Shown: piece after piece, positions 54,708 to 64,000 of the stretch
Position numbering within the stretch: the first letter of the stretch is position 1
Layout of the letters: each line of letters opens with the position of its first letter
Source: BOG-994 sp049514215
GTDB lineage: Bacteria; Pseudomonadota; Gammaproteobacteria; Burkholderiales; Burkholderiaceae_D
Length of the DNA: 64,000 nt
Reading direction: 5' to 3'
NCBI GenBank assembly: GCA_049514215.1
Contig: JBEKVI010000009.1
Location: forward strand, 35,801-99,800
Position numbers and translations under genes: made by a program
The notes under the pieces: model-generated
The model's database searches: none
Told to the model about the DNA's origin: nothing
The model's input: the letters and a program-made list of their open reading frames with translations, nothing else

Positions 54708-55412
54708 TTAGCCGCCGATCGCCGCGGGTTTTCGGGAGACGACGACCCAAACAGCGGCAGCGCACGCGGCTAAGACCAATGCCGCGCGCACCCAGAGTCT
54801 CCAGCCTTCCTGGATTGCCGCCGTGTTCTCGGCAAGGGCTGGGCCCTCCTCGGGCACCCGCATCGAGCCCGAAATCATGGGTCCGACCAGATTCATGCCC
54901 TTGCGCCAGTAGTAGAAGGCAATGGCGATGACGTGCAGGCCCAAAAGGATGTAGATCACGACCGCATTGGCACTGTGCACCGAGGAGATCCACTCGCTTG
55001 CGCTGTTGCTGACATAGACGGCCAGCGGACCTTCATCGGACACATCGTCCTTGGAAAAAAGACCGGTCGTCGCCTGGACCAAGAGCGCACAGAGCATCGC
55101 AAGCACCGAAAGCGAACCCAAGGGATTGTGGCCTGCCGACATGCTCCTGCCCGTCTTGAAGAAGTCTCGCAAGGCGCTCTGGATCCGGGCCCAGGTCGCG
55201 ATCATCTCACTGAACCGTGCATAACGTGTCCCGGCAAAACCCCAAACGACGCGAAACAGCAGCAGGGTCAGGATTGCATACCCGCACCGAAAGTGCCAGT
55301 CGACCCAGTTGCCCCCGAGCTTGATGGTGGTGATGGAGCCTGCCACAAGGACGAACAGCGCCCAGTGGAACAGGCGAGTGGGCAGATCCCAGACGCGCAA
55401 TTGCTTGACCAT
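54708..55412 (-). CDS. Cytochrome b561-type membrane protein
   Basis: A 234-residue protein with four main transmembrane segments and a fifth near the C-terminus. RVWDLPTRLFHWALFVLVAG holds the first haem-ligand histidine, WHFRCGYAILTLLLFRVVWGF the second, and SSVHSANAVVIYILLGLHV two more. These are the four histidines expected for two haem b groups. It probably transfers electrons between quinol and a c-type or hydrogenase partner not encoded nearby. GGGAGG precedes ATG 55412. It lies between secF and the cysB-like gene. Confidence 0.83.
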   Translation of the reverse strand: MVKQLRVWDLPTRLFHWALFVLVAGSITTIKLGGNWVDWHFRCGYAILTLLLFRVVWGFAGTRYARFSEMIATWARIQSALRDFFKTGRSMSAGHNPLGSLSVLAMLCALLVQATTGLFSKDDVSDEGPLAVYVSNSASEWISSVHSANAVVIYILLGLHVIAIAFYYWRKGMNLVGPMISGSMRVPEEGPALAENTAAIQEGWRLWVRAALVLAACAAAVWVVVSRKPAAIGG

Positions 55413-55455
55413 CCCTCCCCCTTCGAGGCCTGGTTGAGATGCAGGTCGGCGCGTT

Positions 55456-56454
55456 CTAAGCGGCGCCGGTGGTCGACTCTTTTTTGGTGGGCTTGACCAG
55501 ATCCTCGCGCTTGACTCCCAGCCAGCGCGTGATCGGAGCCATGACCAAGACGGACGAATAGATTCCAAAGAGAATGCCAATCGTGAGCGCGACGGCAAAA
55601 AAATGCAGCGTCGGGCCGCCAAAGAAGAGCATCGAGAGCACCATCGTCTCGGTCAGCCCGTGGGTGATGACGGTACGCGACATGGTGCGCGTGATCGCAT
55701 TGTCGATCACCTGATCCACTGACGCGCGCCTTAGCTTTTTGAAGTTCTCGCGAATCCGGTCTGCGATCACGACGGACTCGTTCACGGAATAGCCGAGAAC
55801 GGCGAGCGCCGCGGCCAATACCGTGAGCGAGAACTCCCATTGAAAGAACGCAAAGAACCCGAGAATGATGACGACATCGTGCAGATTGGCCACGATCGCC
55901 GCCACCGAGAACTTCCACTCGAATCGCAGCGCCAAATAGATCATGATGCCGATCACCACGACGAGCAGAGCGAGCGCGCCGTCGGTGGCGAGCTCCTTGC
56001 CGACCTGGGGACCGACGAAGTCCTCTCGGGTGATCTGCGCGCCCGCACCGCCTGCCTTCAGAACATTCTCGGTGAGCTTGTCTGGATCAAGTTTGGCGGT
56101 CTCAGGTCCGGTAGACGGTGGCGCTGTATTGGGCGGGCTCTCGGCCCGAATCGAGGGCGCCTGCGCCACGTCTTTTAAGGACAGCTTGATCTGGACCTCC
56201 GAGGCCGTGCCGAAGTTCTGCACCTCAGGCTCGCTGACGCCCGCCTTCTCGAGGGCTTCGCGCAAAGCGTCGATGTTCACCGGCTCGGCATATCGAGCCA
56301 CCACCACGACGCCACCGGTGAATTCGATCGACAGATTCAAACCGCGCGTGGCCAGAAAGAAGACCGCGGCAAGGAAAGTGATCAGGGAGATGACATTAAA
56401 GATCAGCGCATGGCGCATGAACGGAATGTCATGTTTGATTCGGAAGAATTCCAT
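55456..56454 (-). CDS. secF: Protein translocase subunit SecF
   Basis: A 332-residue inner-membrane protein. The first helix is LIFNVISLITFLAAVFFLATRG, followed by LSIEFTGGVVVVARY and the periplasmic P1-like domain. Five C-terminal helices include VLAALAVLGYSVNESVVIADRIREN-type sequence and HGLTETMVLSMLFFGGP. It works with SecD to pull exported proteins through SecYEG using the proton-motive force. The periplasmic part has a proline-rich insert (SPPNTAPPSTGPE). It starts 81 bp after secD. Confidence 0.92.
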   Translation of the reverse strand: MEFFRIKHDIPFMRHALIFNVISLITFLAAVFFLATRGLNLSIEFTGGVVVVARYAEPVNIDALREALEKAGVSEPEVQNFGTASEVQIKLSLKDVAQAPSIRAESPPNTAPPSTGPETAKLDPDKLTENVLKAGGAGAQITREDFVGPQVGKELATDGALALLVVVIGIMIYLALRFEWKFSVAAIVANLHDVVIILGFFAFFQWEFSLTVLAAALAVLGYSVNESVVIADRIRENFKKLRRASVDQVIDNAITRTMSRTVITHGLTETMVLSMLFFGGPTLHFFAVALTIGILFGIYSSVLVMAPITRWLGVKREDLVKPTKKESTTGAA

Positions 56455-56535
56455 GATGCTCTCAGTGATTCATGCCCCGGGTCGAACGCCCCGCGGCTTG
56501 CGAACTCCCGAACACGGCGCGGGAGTCATTCGACC

Positions 56536-58395
56536 CTAGGCCGCCTTCCATACCTGACCGATTGCAAGGGCTGCCAGCTTCTTTCGTCTTCCGTAGATGA
56601 GATTGACGATCCCTCGCGACACGAACACCGATGAAAAAATGGACGTGACGATACCTAGGCAATGCACGACTGCGAAGCCGCGGACCGGACCCGAGCCGAA
56701 TGCCAAAAGCGAGAGCCCGGCGATCAAGGTCGTGATGTTCGAGTCCAGGATCGTCCCGAAAGCTCTCTCGTAGCCCGCATTGATGGCGCCCTGCGGCGGC
56801 GTGCCATTGCGCAGTTCCTCTCGGATGCGCTCATTGATGAGCACGTTCGAATCGATGGCCATACCGAGCGTGAGCGCGATGGCGGCCATGCCAGGCAGGG
56901 TGAGCGTGGCTTGCAGCGCGGATAAGAGGGCCACCAAAAAGAGCAGATTGGACGCCAGCGCAATCACCGAGACGAGACCGAAGAGCACGTAGTACAGGAT
57001 CATGAAGATCGTAATGGCGGCGAACCCATAGACCGTCGAGAGAAAACCTCGCGCGATATTGTCGGCGCCCAGTGAGGGGCCCACGGTGCGCTCCTCGATG
57101 ATCTCCATGGGTGCAGCCAATGCCCCTGAACGCAGCAAGAGCGCGGTGTCGGCCGCCTGCTCCTGGGTCATCGCTCCGCTGATCTGAAAGCGTGCCCCGA
57201 GCTCCCCCCGGATGACCGGTGCCGTGATGATCGAACCCTTACCCTTCTCAAAGAGGATGAGGGCCATGCGCTGCCCGATGTTATCGCGCGAGACATCGCG
57301 CACGACCCGCGCGCCCTTGGCGTCGAGGGTCAGATTGACCACCGGCTCCTGCGTCTGGCCATCGAAATTGGGCTGGGCATCGGTCAGGTTGTCGCCCGAG
57401 AAGACGATCTCTTTTTTGACGAGCAGGGGAATCCCGTTCGGGTCGAGGTAGCGATCGTCTCCGAAGGGCACGGTTCCGGCGGTCGCGCCCGCAAGACCGC
57501 CCGCGCTGCTGTCGACCATGCGGGCCTCAAGCGTGGCCGTGCGCCCGATGATGTCCTTGGCGCGCGCGGTGTCCTGTACGCCGGGGAGCTCCACCACGAT
57601 CCGGTCTGCACCTTGCTGCTGAATCACAGGCTCACTCGTGCCGAGCTGATTGACGCGGTTGTGCAAGGTCGTGATGTTTTGCTTCAGTGCATTGTCCTGG
57701 AGCAGGCGCAGCGCCGGGGGCTTGTAGTTTCCGATGAGCTTGAAAGCGGACCCCTCGGGCACGATCTTCCAGTCGACGTCCGTTTGCGACTGCTGCAACA
57801 CCGGAAGGGCGAGGTTGGCCGTATCGAGGTCGGCCAGGTTGACTTCGAGCGACTGACCCGAGCGCCCGACGCCATTGGTGCGGATGTTCTTGTCGCGCAG
57901 CACGCTACGCACGTCCCCCGCCATGCTCTCAAGTCGTTTGCCGATTGCGGCGTTCATGTCGACTTGCATGAGAAAGTGCACGCCTCCTCGAAGATCGAGA
58001 CCAAGGTACATCGGCAGGGCATGAATGGCGGTCAGCCATGATGGGCTCGACGAGAGCAGATTCAAAGCGACGATATAAACCGGGTCCGAAGGATCCGGAT
58101 TCAACTCCTTTTGCAGCGCGTCCTTGGCCTTCAGTTGCGCCTCGTCCGTCTCGAGGCGAACCTTGACGCTGGGTGCCAAGCCTCCTTCGAAGAACACGCC
58201 CGTGTTCGCGATTCCGTCCTTTTTCAGAATGTCCTCGATGCGCGCGGTCATCGAGGAATCCACTTTGATGGTGGGCTTAAGGCTTGCCACCTGGACTGCG
58301 GGGACGGGTTTGAAGAAGTTGGGTAGCGTATACAACAGTCCCGCAAACAGCGCTAAGACGATGATGACGTATTTCCAAGTGGGATAGCGATTCAT
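56536..58395 (-). CDS. secD: Protein translocase subunit SecD
   Basis: A 619-residue protein. The N-terminal helix is VIIVLALFAGLLYTLPNFF, then GLDLRGGVHFLMQVD and the large periplasmic P1 head. The C-terminal six-helix part contains TLPGMAAIALTLGMAIDSNVLINERIREEL with the conserved membrane aspartate, and SGPVRGFAVVHCLGI. It forms the SecDF complex that assists translocation. It lies 74 bp downstream of yajC in the usual yajC-secD-secF order. Confidence 0.93.
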   Translation of the reverse strand: MNRYPTWKYVIIVLALFAGLLYTLPNFFKPVPAVQVASLKPTIKVDSSMTARIEDILKKDGIANTGVFFEGGLAPSVKVRLETDEAQLKAKDALQKELNPDPSDPVYIVALNLLSSSPSWLTAIHALPMYLGLDLRGGVHFLMQVDMNAAIGKRLESMAGDVRSVLRDKNIRTNGVGRSGQSLEVNLADLDTANLALPVLQQSQTDVDWKIVPEGSAFKLIGNYKPPALRLLQDNALKQNITTLHNRVNQLGTSEPVIQQQGADRIVVELPGVQDTARAKDIIGRTATLEARMVDSSAGGLAGATAGTVPFGDDRYLDPNGIPLLVKKEIVFSGDNLTDAQPNFDGQTQEPVVNLTLDAKGARVVRDVSRDNIGQRMALILFEKGKGSIITAPVIRGELGARFQISGAMTQEQAADTALLLRSGALAAPMEIIEERTVGPSLGADNIARGFLSTVYGFAAITIFMILYYVLFGLVSVIALASNLLFLVALLSALQATLTLPGMAAIALTLGMAIDSNVLINERIREELRNGTPPQGAINAGYERAFGTILDSNITTLIAGLSLLAFGSGPVRGFAVVHCLGIVTSIFSSVFVSRGIVNLIYGRRKKLAALAIGQVWKAA

Positions 58396-58469
58396 GAAGC
58401 GCTCGCTGCGAAAGTCAGGTTGGGCCGGAAAGGTTGCGGCGCGGTCTCGGTGCGCTCTCGCTCGGTGTC

Positions 58470-58811
58470 TTAAATGGACTTGATCGTGCCCTTGGGAAGC
58501 ATAGTTTGAACCGACGCCTTTTGTACTAGAAGCTCCACGGGACCCGTCCCCGCCTGGGCGACTTCGACCGTCACGTACTGGTCGACGACCTTTGTCACCT
58601 TCCCGAGTATTCCACCCGAGGTGATGACTTCGTCTCCCGCCTTGAGCGATTCCATCATCGTGCGCTGCTCTTTGGCCCGCTTTTGCTGGGGGCGAATCAT
58701 CAGAAAATACATGATGACAAAAAAGATCACCACCATGGGCAGCGGACTGGCGAGCAAGGATTCGGGCCCACTGGCTCCGCTACTGGCCTGGGCAAATGCG
58801 TTCGAGATCAC
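58470..58811 (-). CDS. yajC: Preprotein translocase subunit YajC
   Basis: A 113-residue protein with one N-terminal transmembrane helix (MVVIFFVIMYFLMIRPQQK) and a soluble tail (SLKAGDEVITSGGILGKVTKV). GTG 58811 has GGAG nine bases upstream and gives the typical length. The frame is open to 58949, but that extension has no similarity. YajC associates with SecDF. A TATAAT at 58857-58862 suggests its own promoter in addition to read-through from tgt. Confidence 0.9.
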   Translation of the reverse strand: MISNAFAQASSGASGPESLLASPLPMVVIFFVIMYFLMIRPQQKRAKEQRTMMESLKAGDEVITSGGILGKVTKVVDQYVTVEVAQAGTGPVELLVQKASVQTMLPKGTIKSI

Positions 58812-58856
58812 GACTTCACTCTCCGAAGGATAAACGAGGCAGAAAGATAACTTTTG

Positions 58857-58862
58857 ATTATA
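58857..58862 (-). promoter_or_regulatory. Candidate -10 box of a yajC-secD-secF promoter
   Basis: On the minus strand TATAAT lies 46 bases before the yajC GTG, within an AT-rich patch of an otherwise GC-rich region. No good -35 box is seen at 16-18 bp (the closest bases read CCAATC). A promoter here would let the Sec genes be expressed independently of queA-tgt. Confidence 0.4.
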
Positions 58863-58959
58863 ACATCGGCGAGTCGGCCGATTGGCCGATGCGCGCGTGG
58901 GCGAAAGGAGGGGCGTGGGGCCTACCTTGAGCGCACCCATCCCGTCCATACAGGACTGG

Positions 58960-60068
<1,109 letters not shown>

Positions 60069-60072
<4 letters not shown>

Positions 60073-61085
60073 GCTCGCTGCAACAACATCGCGTCACCAT
60101 AGCTGAAAAAGCGATAACGTCGAGCGATCGCATGCTGATAAGCCGTGCGGATTCTTTCGATCCCCGCAAACGCGCTCACGAGGACCAGGAGCGTGGATTT
60201 GGGCAGATGAAAATTGGTCACCAGACCTTCGACGACCTTGAAGGTGTAGCCGGGAGTGATGAATAACCGCGTCTCGCCCGGACCCGGCCGCAGCCGACCT
60301 TGGGCGTCAGCGGCCGATTCCAGCGCCCGAACCGTCGTGGTTCCCACGGCAACAATACGGCCGCCGCGTCGACGCGTCAGCGCCACACGCTGGGCAAGTT
60401 CGTCCGGGATCCAGTAGCGTTCCTCGTGCATCGCATGCTCGTCGAGAAGTTCGCTGCGAACGGGCTGAAAGGTCCCGGCCCCGACGTGGAGCGTCAAAGT
60501 CGCACTCTCCACGCCGGCGGCGTCCAAGGCATCGAGCACATCGCGGTCGAAGTGCAGACCCGCGGTGGGCGCAGCCACCGCGCCTTCCACGCGCGCGAAG
60601 ACCGTCTGGTAACGCTTGGCGTCGGTGGCATCGGGCGCGTGACGGATGTAGGGGGGCAGCGGCAGCTCTCCATCGGTCCTCAGGACCTCCTCAGCCGGCA
60701 TGTCGAACTGCAGCGTATAGAATTGGTCTTCTCGCGAGACAACACGGGCGATCGCCCCCGAAGCGAAGCGAAGGGTGCTTCCTGGCGGCGGCGCATGGCT
60801 CGCCCGTACCTGTGCCAAGGCCGTATCGACGCCAGTCACACGCTCGATCAAGACCTCGGCCTTGCCGCCAGTGGACTTGGTCGCGCGTAGTCGCGCGTTG
60901 ATGACCTTGGTGTCGTTAAACACCAGTAGATCCCCGGCGCGCAGCAGCTTGGGAAGTTCGCTCACAGTACGATCGACGAATTCGGCGCGCGTGCAATCCA
61001 AGAGCCGACTTGCACTGCGAGTGGCCAAAGGCGCCTGAGCAATGAGCGACTCCGGAAGCTCGAAATCAAATTCGGAAAGAAGCAC
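60069..61085 (-). CDS. queA: S-adenosylmethionine:tRNA ribosyltransferase-isomerase
   Basis: A 338-residue enzyme that converts preQ1 in tRNA to epoxyqueuosine using the ribosyl group of SAM. FDFELPESLIAQAPLATR at the start, FNDTKVINARL, PTAGLHFD and FHLPKSTLLVLVSAFAG are family landmarks. It begins with a GTG at 61085. It is the first gene of the leftward queA-tgt-yajC-secD-secF block. Confidence 0.94.
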
Positions 61086-61467
61086 GGCGAGGACTCAATC
61101 GGTCAGGGGTAGTGGGCGGGGCTACGAAAAGCGCCTAGCCCCAGGAAGACCAACCGTGGGAGGCCGGGGACGGGCAGGACCTACGTCCCCGGTCCCGCAG
61201 GCTCAACAGGACGAGATTCCTCCTTCGCCGCCGGTGAATCGGTGCAGACGATAGGGACCACCCCCGCGTCCTCGCACGGATAGTGTCAACGCAATGTTAC
61301 TATAAGGTGTGAGGACAAAAGCGTGACCACATCGCGCTCTTTGGCTGCCGAGGTCTCTGGGGCGCCCAACGCCGTCAGGGCATGCGCAGCCCCTTGTAAA
61401 TTACGGGTAAAATCGAATGTCCATCCCGATTTGATCTGCTAGGGCCGAAGGTGCAGATCAATCCCGT
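61086..61467. other. Intergenic region upstream of queA and tRNA-Leu
   Basis: About 380 bp between the divergent queA and tRNA-Leu genes. Promoters for both must lie here. AT-rich candidates are TATAAG at 61303-61308 and TAAAAT at 61408-61413, but neither has a properly spaced -35 box. No protein gene is recognisable. Confidence 0.5.
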
Positions 61468-61551
61468 GCCCGGGTGATGAAATGGTAGACATGCCTGACT
61501 CAAAATCAGGTGTCGCAAGACGTGCCGGTTCGAGTCCGGCTCCGGGCACCA
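61468..61551 (+). tRNA. tRNA-Leu (anticodon CAA)
   Basis: The 84 bases fold as a class II tRNA with an acceptor of GCCCGGG/TCCGGGC, an anticodon stem of CCTGA/TCAGG around the loop CTCAAAA, a variable arm, a T arm GCCGG-TTCGAGT-CCGGC, and an encoded CCA. The anticodon CAA reads the leucine codon TTG. The gene is intact and no integrated element or repeat of its 3' end is visible downstream within the window. Confidence 0.93.
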
Positions 61552-61807
61552 AGGCGACGTTTCGGTGCGCAGGTCGACCTGCCACGCCTCCGATTCGGGT
61601 GACTCGGCCTCACGCCGTTCCGATCGCCGATCCTGGGCTTAGCGTCCGGCGGAGAATCGGCCACACCCGGATTCCATCTTGGGTGCGTGGTAATCAAGTG
61701 CTCCCCGGATCCTGGATTTTTCCGATGACGAGGCGTTTTCTGATGGTTGATTTGAATTTACCAGATGGCGAGGTCTGCACAGGACTCGGCCAGCTGATCG
61801 CCGGTGA

Positions 61808-63553
61808 GTGGCGGCCTACGATGCGACGGCCGTGATCCTGCGGTTCTTTCGTCGCTCAATCGGGACCCTCCGGACCATAGCTTCTCCAAGCAGGGTCGAG
61901 CAGCAGACCGCCGGGCAGCTCGCTCCGACCGTAGATCTAGGGCCGGTCCGCAATATGATCGCCTCGCAGAATTTTGCAGACGCGCGCGCGAAAATCGACG
62001 CCCAAGCTCGACACTTCCCGAGAGACCTTGAGGTCCAGGCACTCAGAGCAACGGTGTGCTTCTACCAGGGCGACTTGGACAACGCCCAATTAGCCGCAAG
62101 GTCTGCCTTGCAGCTCAAGCCGGGGGATGCCGAGCTAGAAAATCTCCTTGGCCTTATCGTGATGGGAATGGGACGCTTCGAAGAGGCGGCTGATCACTTC
62201 CACCGGGCGATTCAAGCTATGCCTGACTTCGCGGCTCCCATCATCAATCTGATTGGACTCGACCATCAATTCGGTGCAGCACGGGCCGGCAGGGACGCTC
62301 GTCCCGTCACCGAGGCGGCGACTCAACGACTACTCGATCGCCTGACCGAAGCGTTCCGGAATCGTACGCTGGATGCCAACGGCGTCTATCAACTGATTAA
62401 GCTGACCGTTTGCGACCGCAAAACGTTTCCGATCGCGATCGATCTCGTCAGCGCCATTAAAAACCCCGAACAACTTGGATTGGAGGTCGTGACAGCGTTC
62501 GCACAAGTGTATACATATATCGGCGATGTCGAACGGTTCCGACAACTCGTCGAGCTTGCTCACCAAATGGCACCATCTGCGCCAGGTACTCGGCAGGGTC
62601 TAGGTCAAGCGCTCGTCGCAGAAGGAGGCGCGCGCTGGAGCGAGGGCTGGAAGCTCCTCACGGAAGCGTGGCGCGGAATCAATCCGACGACCGAAGTGAG
62701 TGCGGTTCCAGAATGGCGCGGGGAGGCGCTCAACGGTGAGCGGCTGTTCGTCTATCAGGAACAAGGCGTCGGCGACACGTTACTGGCACTGCGGCTGCTG
62801 CGGCCTTTAATGGATCGAGGCATCGACTTTGTGCTTCAGGTCAGCCCGCAGCTGGCCGAGCTAGTGGCAACGGGCACTGGCGCGACCAGCGTCGTGACGG
62901 TAAGAGATCCGCTCGCTTATGGGTGCACGTATGCGGCCCCCCTTCTCGGCCTAATGAGTATCCTCAATCTCGACCGGGCCGCCGCGCGTCATCCTGCCAC
63001 AATCGCCGTTCCAGCATCGCGGAAGAGCCTCTGGCAGAAACGAATAGACGCAATGTGCGCTGATCGACGGGGCCATCGAATTGGGCTTGTCGCTCTGGGA
63101 AATCCGAGTCGTTCCGATGACTGGCTTCGATCGATCCCGATTGAGGAACTCCAACCTCTGGCCGGTTTTCCCGGTATCACCTGGGTAAATCTCTCGGTAG
63201 ACGAGCGCCCAGAGCAAGATGCACTACGGTCGCTTTTGCCAATCATCAATATCGTGCCCGAAATTTCTAGTTTTGCTGACACGGCAGCGATCATCGCCGA
63301 GCTCGAGGCTGTGGTAGCCATCGACTGTTCCGTGGCGCACCTCGCCGCGAGCCTGGGGAAACCCGTCTGGCTGCTCGCAGGAACCCAAATTGAATGGCGT
63401 TGGCAAATTGCCGATGATCTGAAACCTTGGTGGCCCACGGTGACCGTGATTCGTGCGCAGGCACCTGGGATCTGGCACGATGCCATCGCCAATCTGTCCA
63501 TTCAACTCGGGAGGTTTGTGGATCACGGGGGCGTGGCGGACATCGAATGCTGA
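61808..63553 (+). CDS. TPR protein with GT9-like C-terminal domain
   Basis: Up to 581 residues. TPR-like helices occupy residues about 45-160 (ALRATVCFYQGDLDNAQLAA, LLGLIVMGMGRFEEAADHFH). The C-terminal part resembles glycosyltransferase family 9/heptosyltransferase-like domains, with RLFVYQEQGVGDTLLALRLL and AIDCSVAHLAASLGKPVWLL. Such proteins are common near flagellar or surface-glycan genes, and the sugar and acceptor are unknown. The GTG at 61808 has no ribosome site, and GTG 61804 is out of frame. ATG 61954 is a possible later start, so the N-terminus is uncertain. It lies 256 bp downstream of the tRNA-Leu gene. Confidence 0.72.
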   Translation: MAAYDATAVILRFFRRSIGTLRTIASPSRVEQQTAGQLAPTVDLGPVRNMIASQNFADARAKIDAQARHFPRDLEVQALRATVCFYQGDLDNAQLAARSALQLKPGDAELENLLGLIVMGMGRFEEAADHFHRAIQAMPDFAAPIINLIGLDHQFGAARAGRDARPVTEAATQRLLDRLTEAFRNRTLDANGVYQLIKLTVCDRKTFPIAIDLVSAIKNPEQLGLEVVTAFAQVYTYIGDVERFRQLVELAHQMAPSAPGTRQGLGQALVAEGGARWSEGWKLLTEAWRGINPTTEVSAVPEWRGEALNGERLFVYQEQGVGDTLLALRLLRPLMDRGIDFVLQVSPQLAELVATGTGATSVVTVRDPLAYGCTYAAPLLGLMSILNLDRAAARHPATIAVPASRKSLWQKRIDAMCADRRGHRIGLVALGNPSRSDDWLRSIPIEELQPLAGFPGITWVNLSVDERPEQDALRSLLPIINIVPEISSFADTAAIIAELEAVVAIDCSVAHLAASLGKPVWLLAGTQIEWRWQIADDLKPWWPTVTVIRAQAPGIWHDAIANLSIQLGRFVDHGGVADIEC

Positions 63554-63813
63554 CGATATTGCATTCGAGCGGGCATGGATGAGCCTGCCGCTATTCGAGA
63601 CTAAGCTTGATCATTGGCTCAAATCTCTTGCACAATCCTTTCATCAAATAACCTATCGGATGGCTTCCGTTGCACTTGCGCACCTATCGAGAGCCCGGCG
63701 AGACTTCGACAAAACGCGCCTACGCTCTGATCTATCGGAACAACCGAAGTTAACTCGGATTCGTGCAAACATATTGGGCATTATTGAGCCCGACTGCTCC
63801 TACTCATGGAAAG

Positions 63814-64000
63814 TCAGACGCTCACTTCCTCGTGTTCCGGAAGAGGTATTTGCTTAGCCCGACGGCCATATTGTCGCGGTGAACGACCCATAACCCGCTT
63901 AAAAGCGGTGCTAAAGGAAGCTTCGGATTCGTAGCCCAGCGCCAGCGCAATCACCGAAACGGGGTCGCTGGAATTCACCAGCTTGTCCGCGGCCAGAAGC
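63814..64000 (-). CDS. AraC family transcriptional regulator, C-terminal part
   Basis: The minus strand from the window edge to the stop at 63814 encodes the second half of an AraC-type DNA-binding domain: SVIALALGYESEASFSTAFK, then RVMGRSPRQYGRR, which is the family signature near the C-terminus. The N-terminal ligand domain lies outside the window, so the effector is unknown. It is convergent with the TPR gene across a 260-bp gap that holds no recognisable gene. Confidence 0.85.
   Translation of the reverse strand, partial: LLAADKLVNSSDPVSVIALALGYESEASFSTAFKRVMGRSPRQYGRRAKQIPLPEHEEVSV

Noticed and set aside
61569..61582. Perfect 14-bp palindrome after tRNA-Leu as a terminator
   Set aside because: It contains a GC-rich stem but has almost no loop and no T-run follows, so there is no support for rho-independent termination.
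63453..63857. Plus-strand open frame at the right end
   Set aside because: It begins inside the TPR gene, overlaps the convergent AraC gene and encodes nothing recognisable.

Overview
The window reads as chromosomal DNA of a high-GC betaproteobacterium, probably of the order Burkholderiales. The reasons are the gene order queA-tgt-yajC-secD-secF, a CysB-type regulator, DUF3034 and SapC family proteins, TRAP and Liv-type transporters, and frequent GTG/TTG starts with ATGA overlaps. This is an inference from gene content; no rRNA or other taxonomic marker is present.

Positions 257-13294 look like an integrative element inserted in the 3' end of a tRNA-Ala(CGC) gene. The intact tRNA (13241-13316, minus) sits at the right end. 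A 53-bp direct repeat of its 3' half, with two mismatches, sits at 257-309. Between them lie a tyrosine recombinase, a toxin-antitoxin pair, a frameshifted AlpA-like HTH gene, a frameshifted plasmid-type trfA and a broken second recombinase. The cargo is a sugar/oxidoreductase group (glucose-dehydrogenase-like SDR, GMC oxidoreductase, DoxX, double-VOC protein, glycogen-debranching-type glucosidase) plus a SPINDLY/OGT-like glycosyltransferase. A fragment of a relative of the last gene lies outside the element at 1-157. A complete relative of the broken recombinase lies just beyond the tRNA at 14205-15395.

From 15.6 to 22.4 kb are single genes: a GlsB/YeaQ membrane protein, xylulokinase, and a divergent pair of secreted enzymes (penicillin/AHL-type acylase and prolyl oligopeptidase). 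From 22.4 to 34.0 kb is one divergent catabolic cluster. Leftward run genes for a three-subunit molybdenum hydroxylase plus a CoxG-like protein. Rightward run a TetR regulator, a VOC protein, an FAD monooxygenase and a complete Liv-type ABC importer. A palindrome overlaps the -35 box between the two arms. The set suggests uptake and successive hydroxylation of a heterocyclic or aromatic compound whose identity is unknown.

From 34.0 to 46.5 kb are two GMC oxidoreductases with ferredoxin-like cysteine motifs (one fused to an alpha/beta hydrolase with a cysteine nucleophile), a LuxR-type response regulator convergent with a hybrid histidine kinase, a DUF3034 protein, an SDR, a SapC protein, a small hypothetical protein and an orphan substrate-binding protein. 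From 46.5 to 53.8 kb come panE-like, fdhD, mrp, a dctPQM TRAP transporter and marC. From 53.7 to 61.1 kb runs the leftward block queA-tgt-yajC-secD-secF-cytochrome b561-cysB-like. The right end carries tRNA-Leu(CAA), a TPR protein with a GT9-like C-terminus, and the 3' end of an AraC-family regulator.
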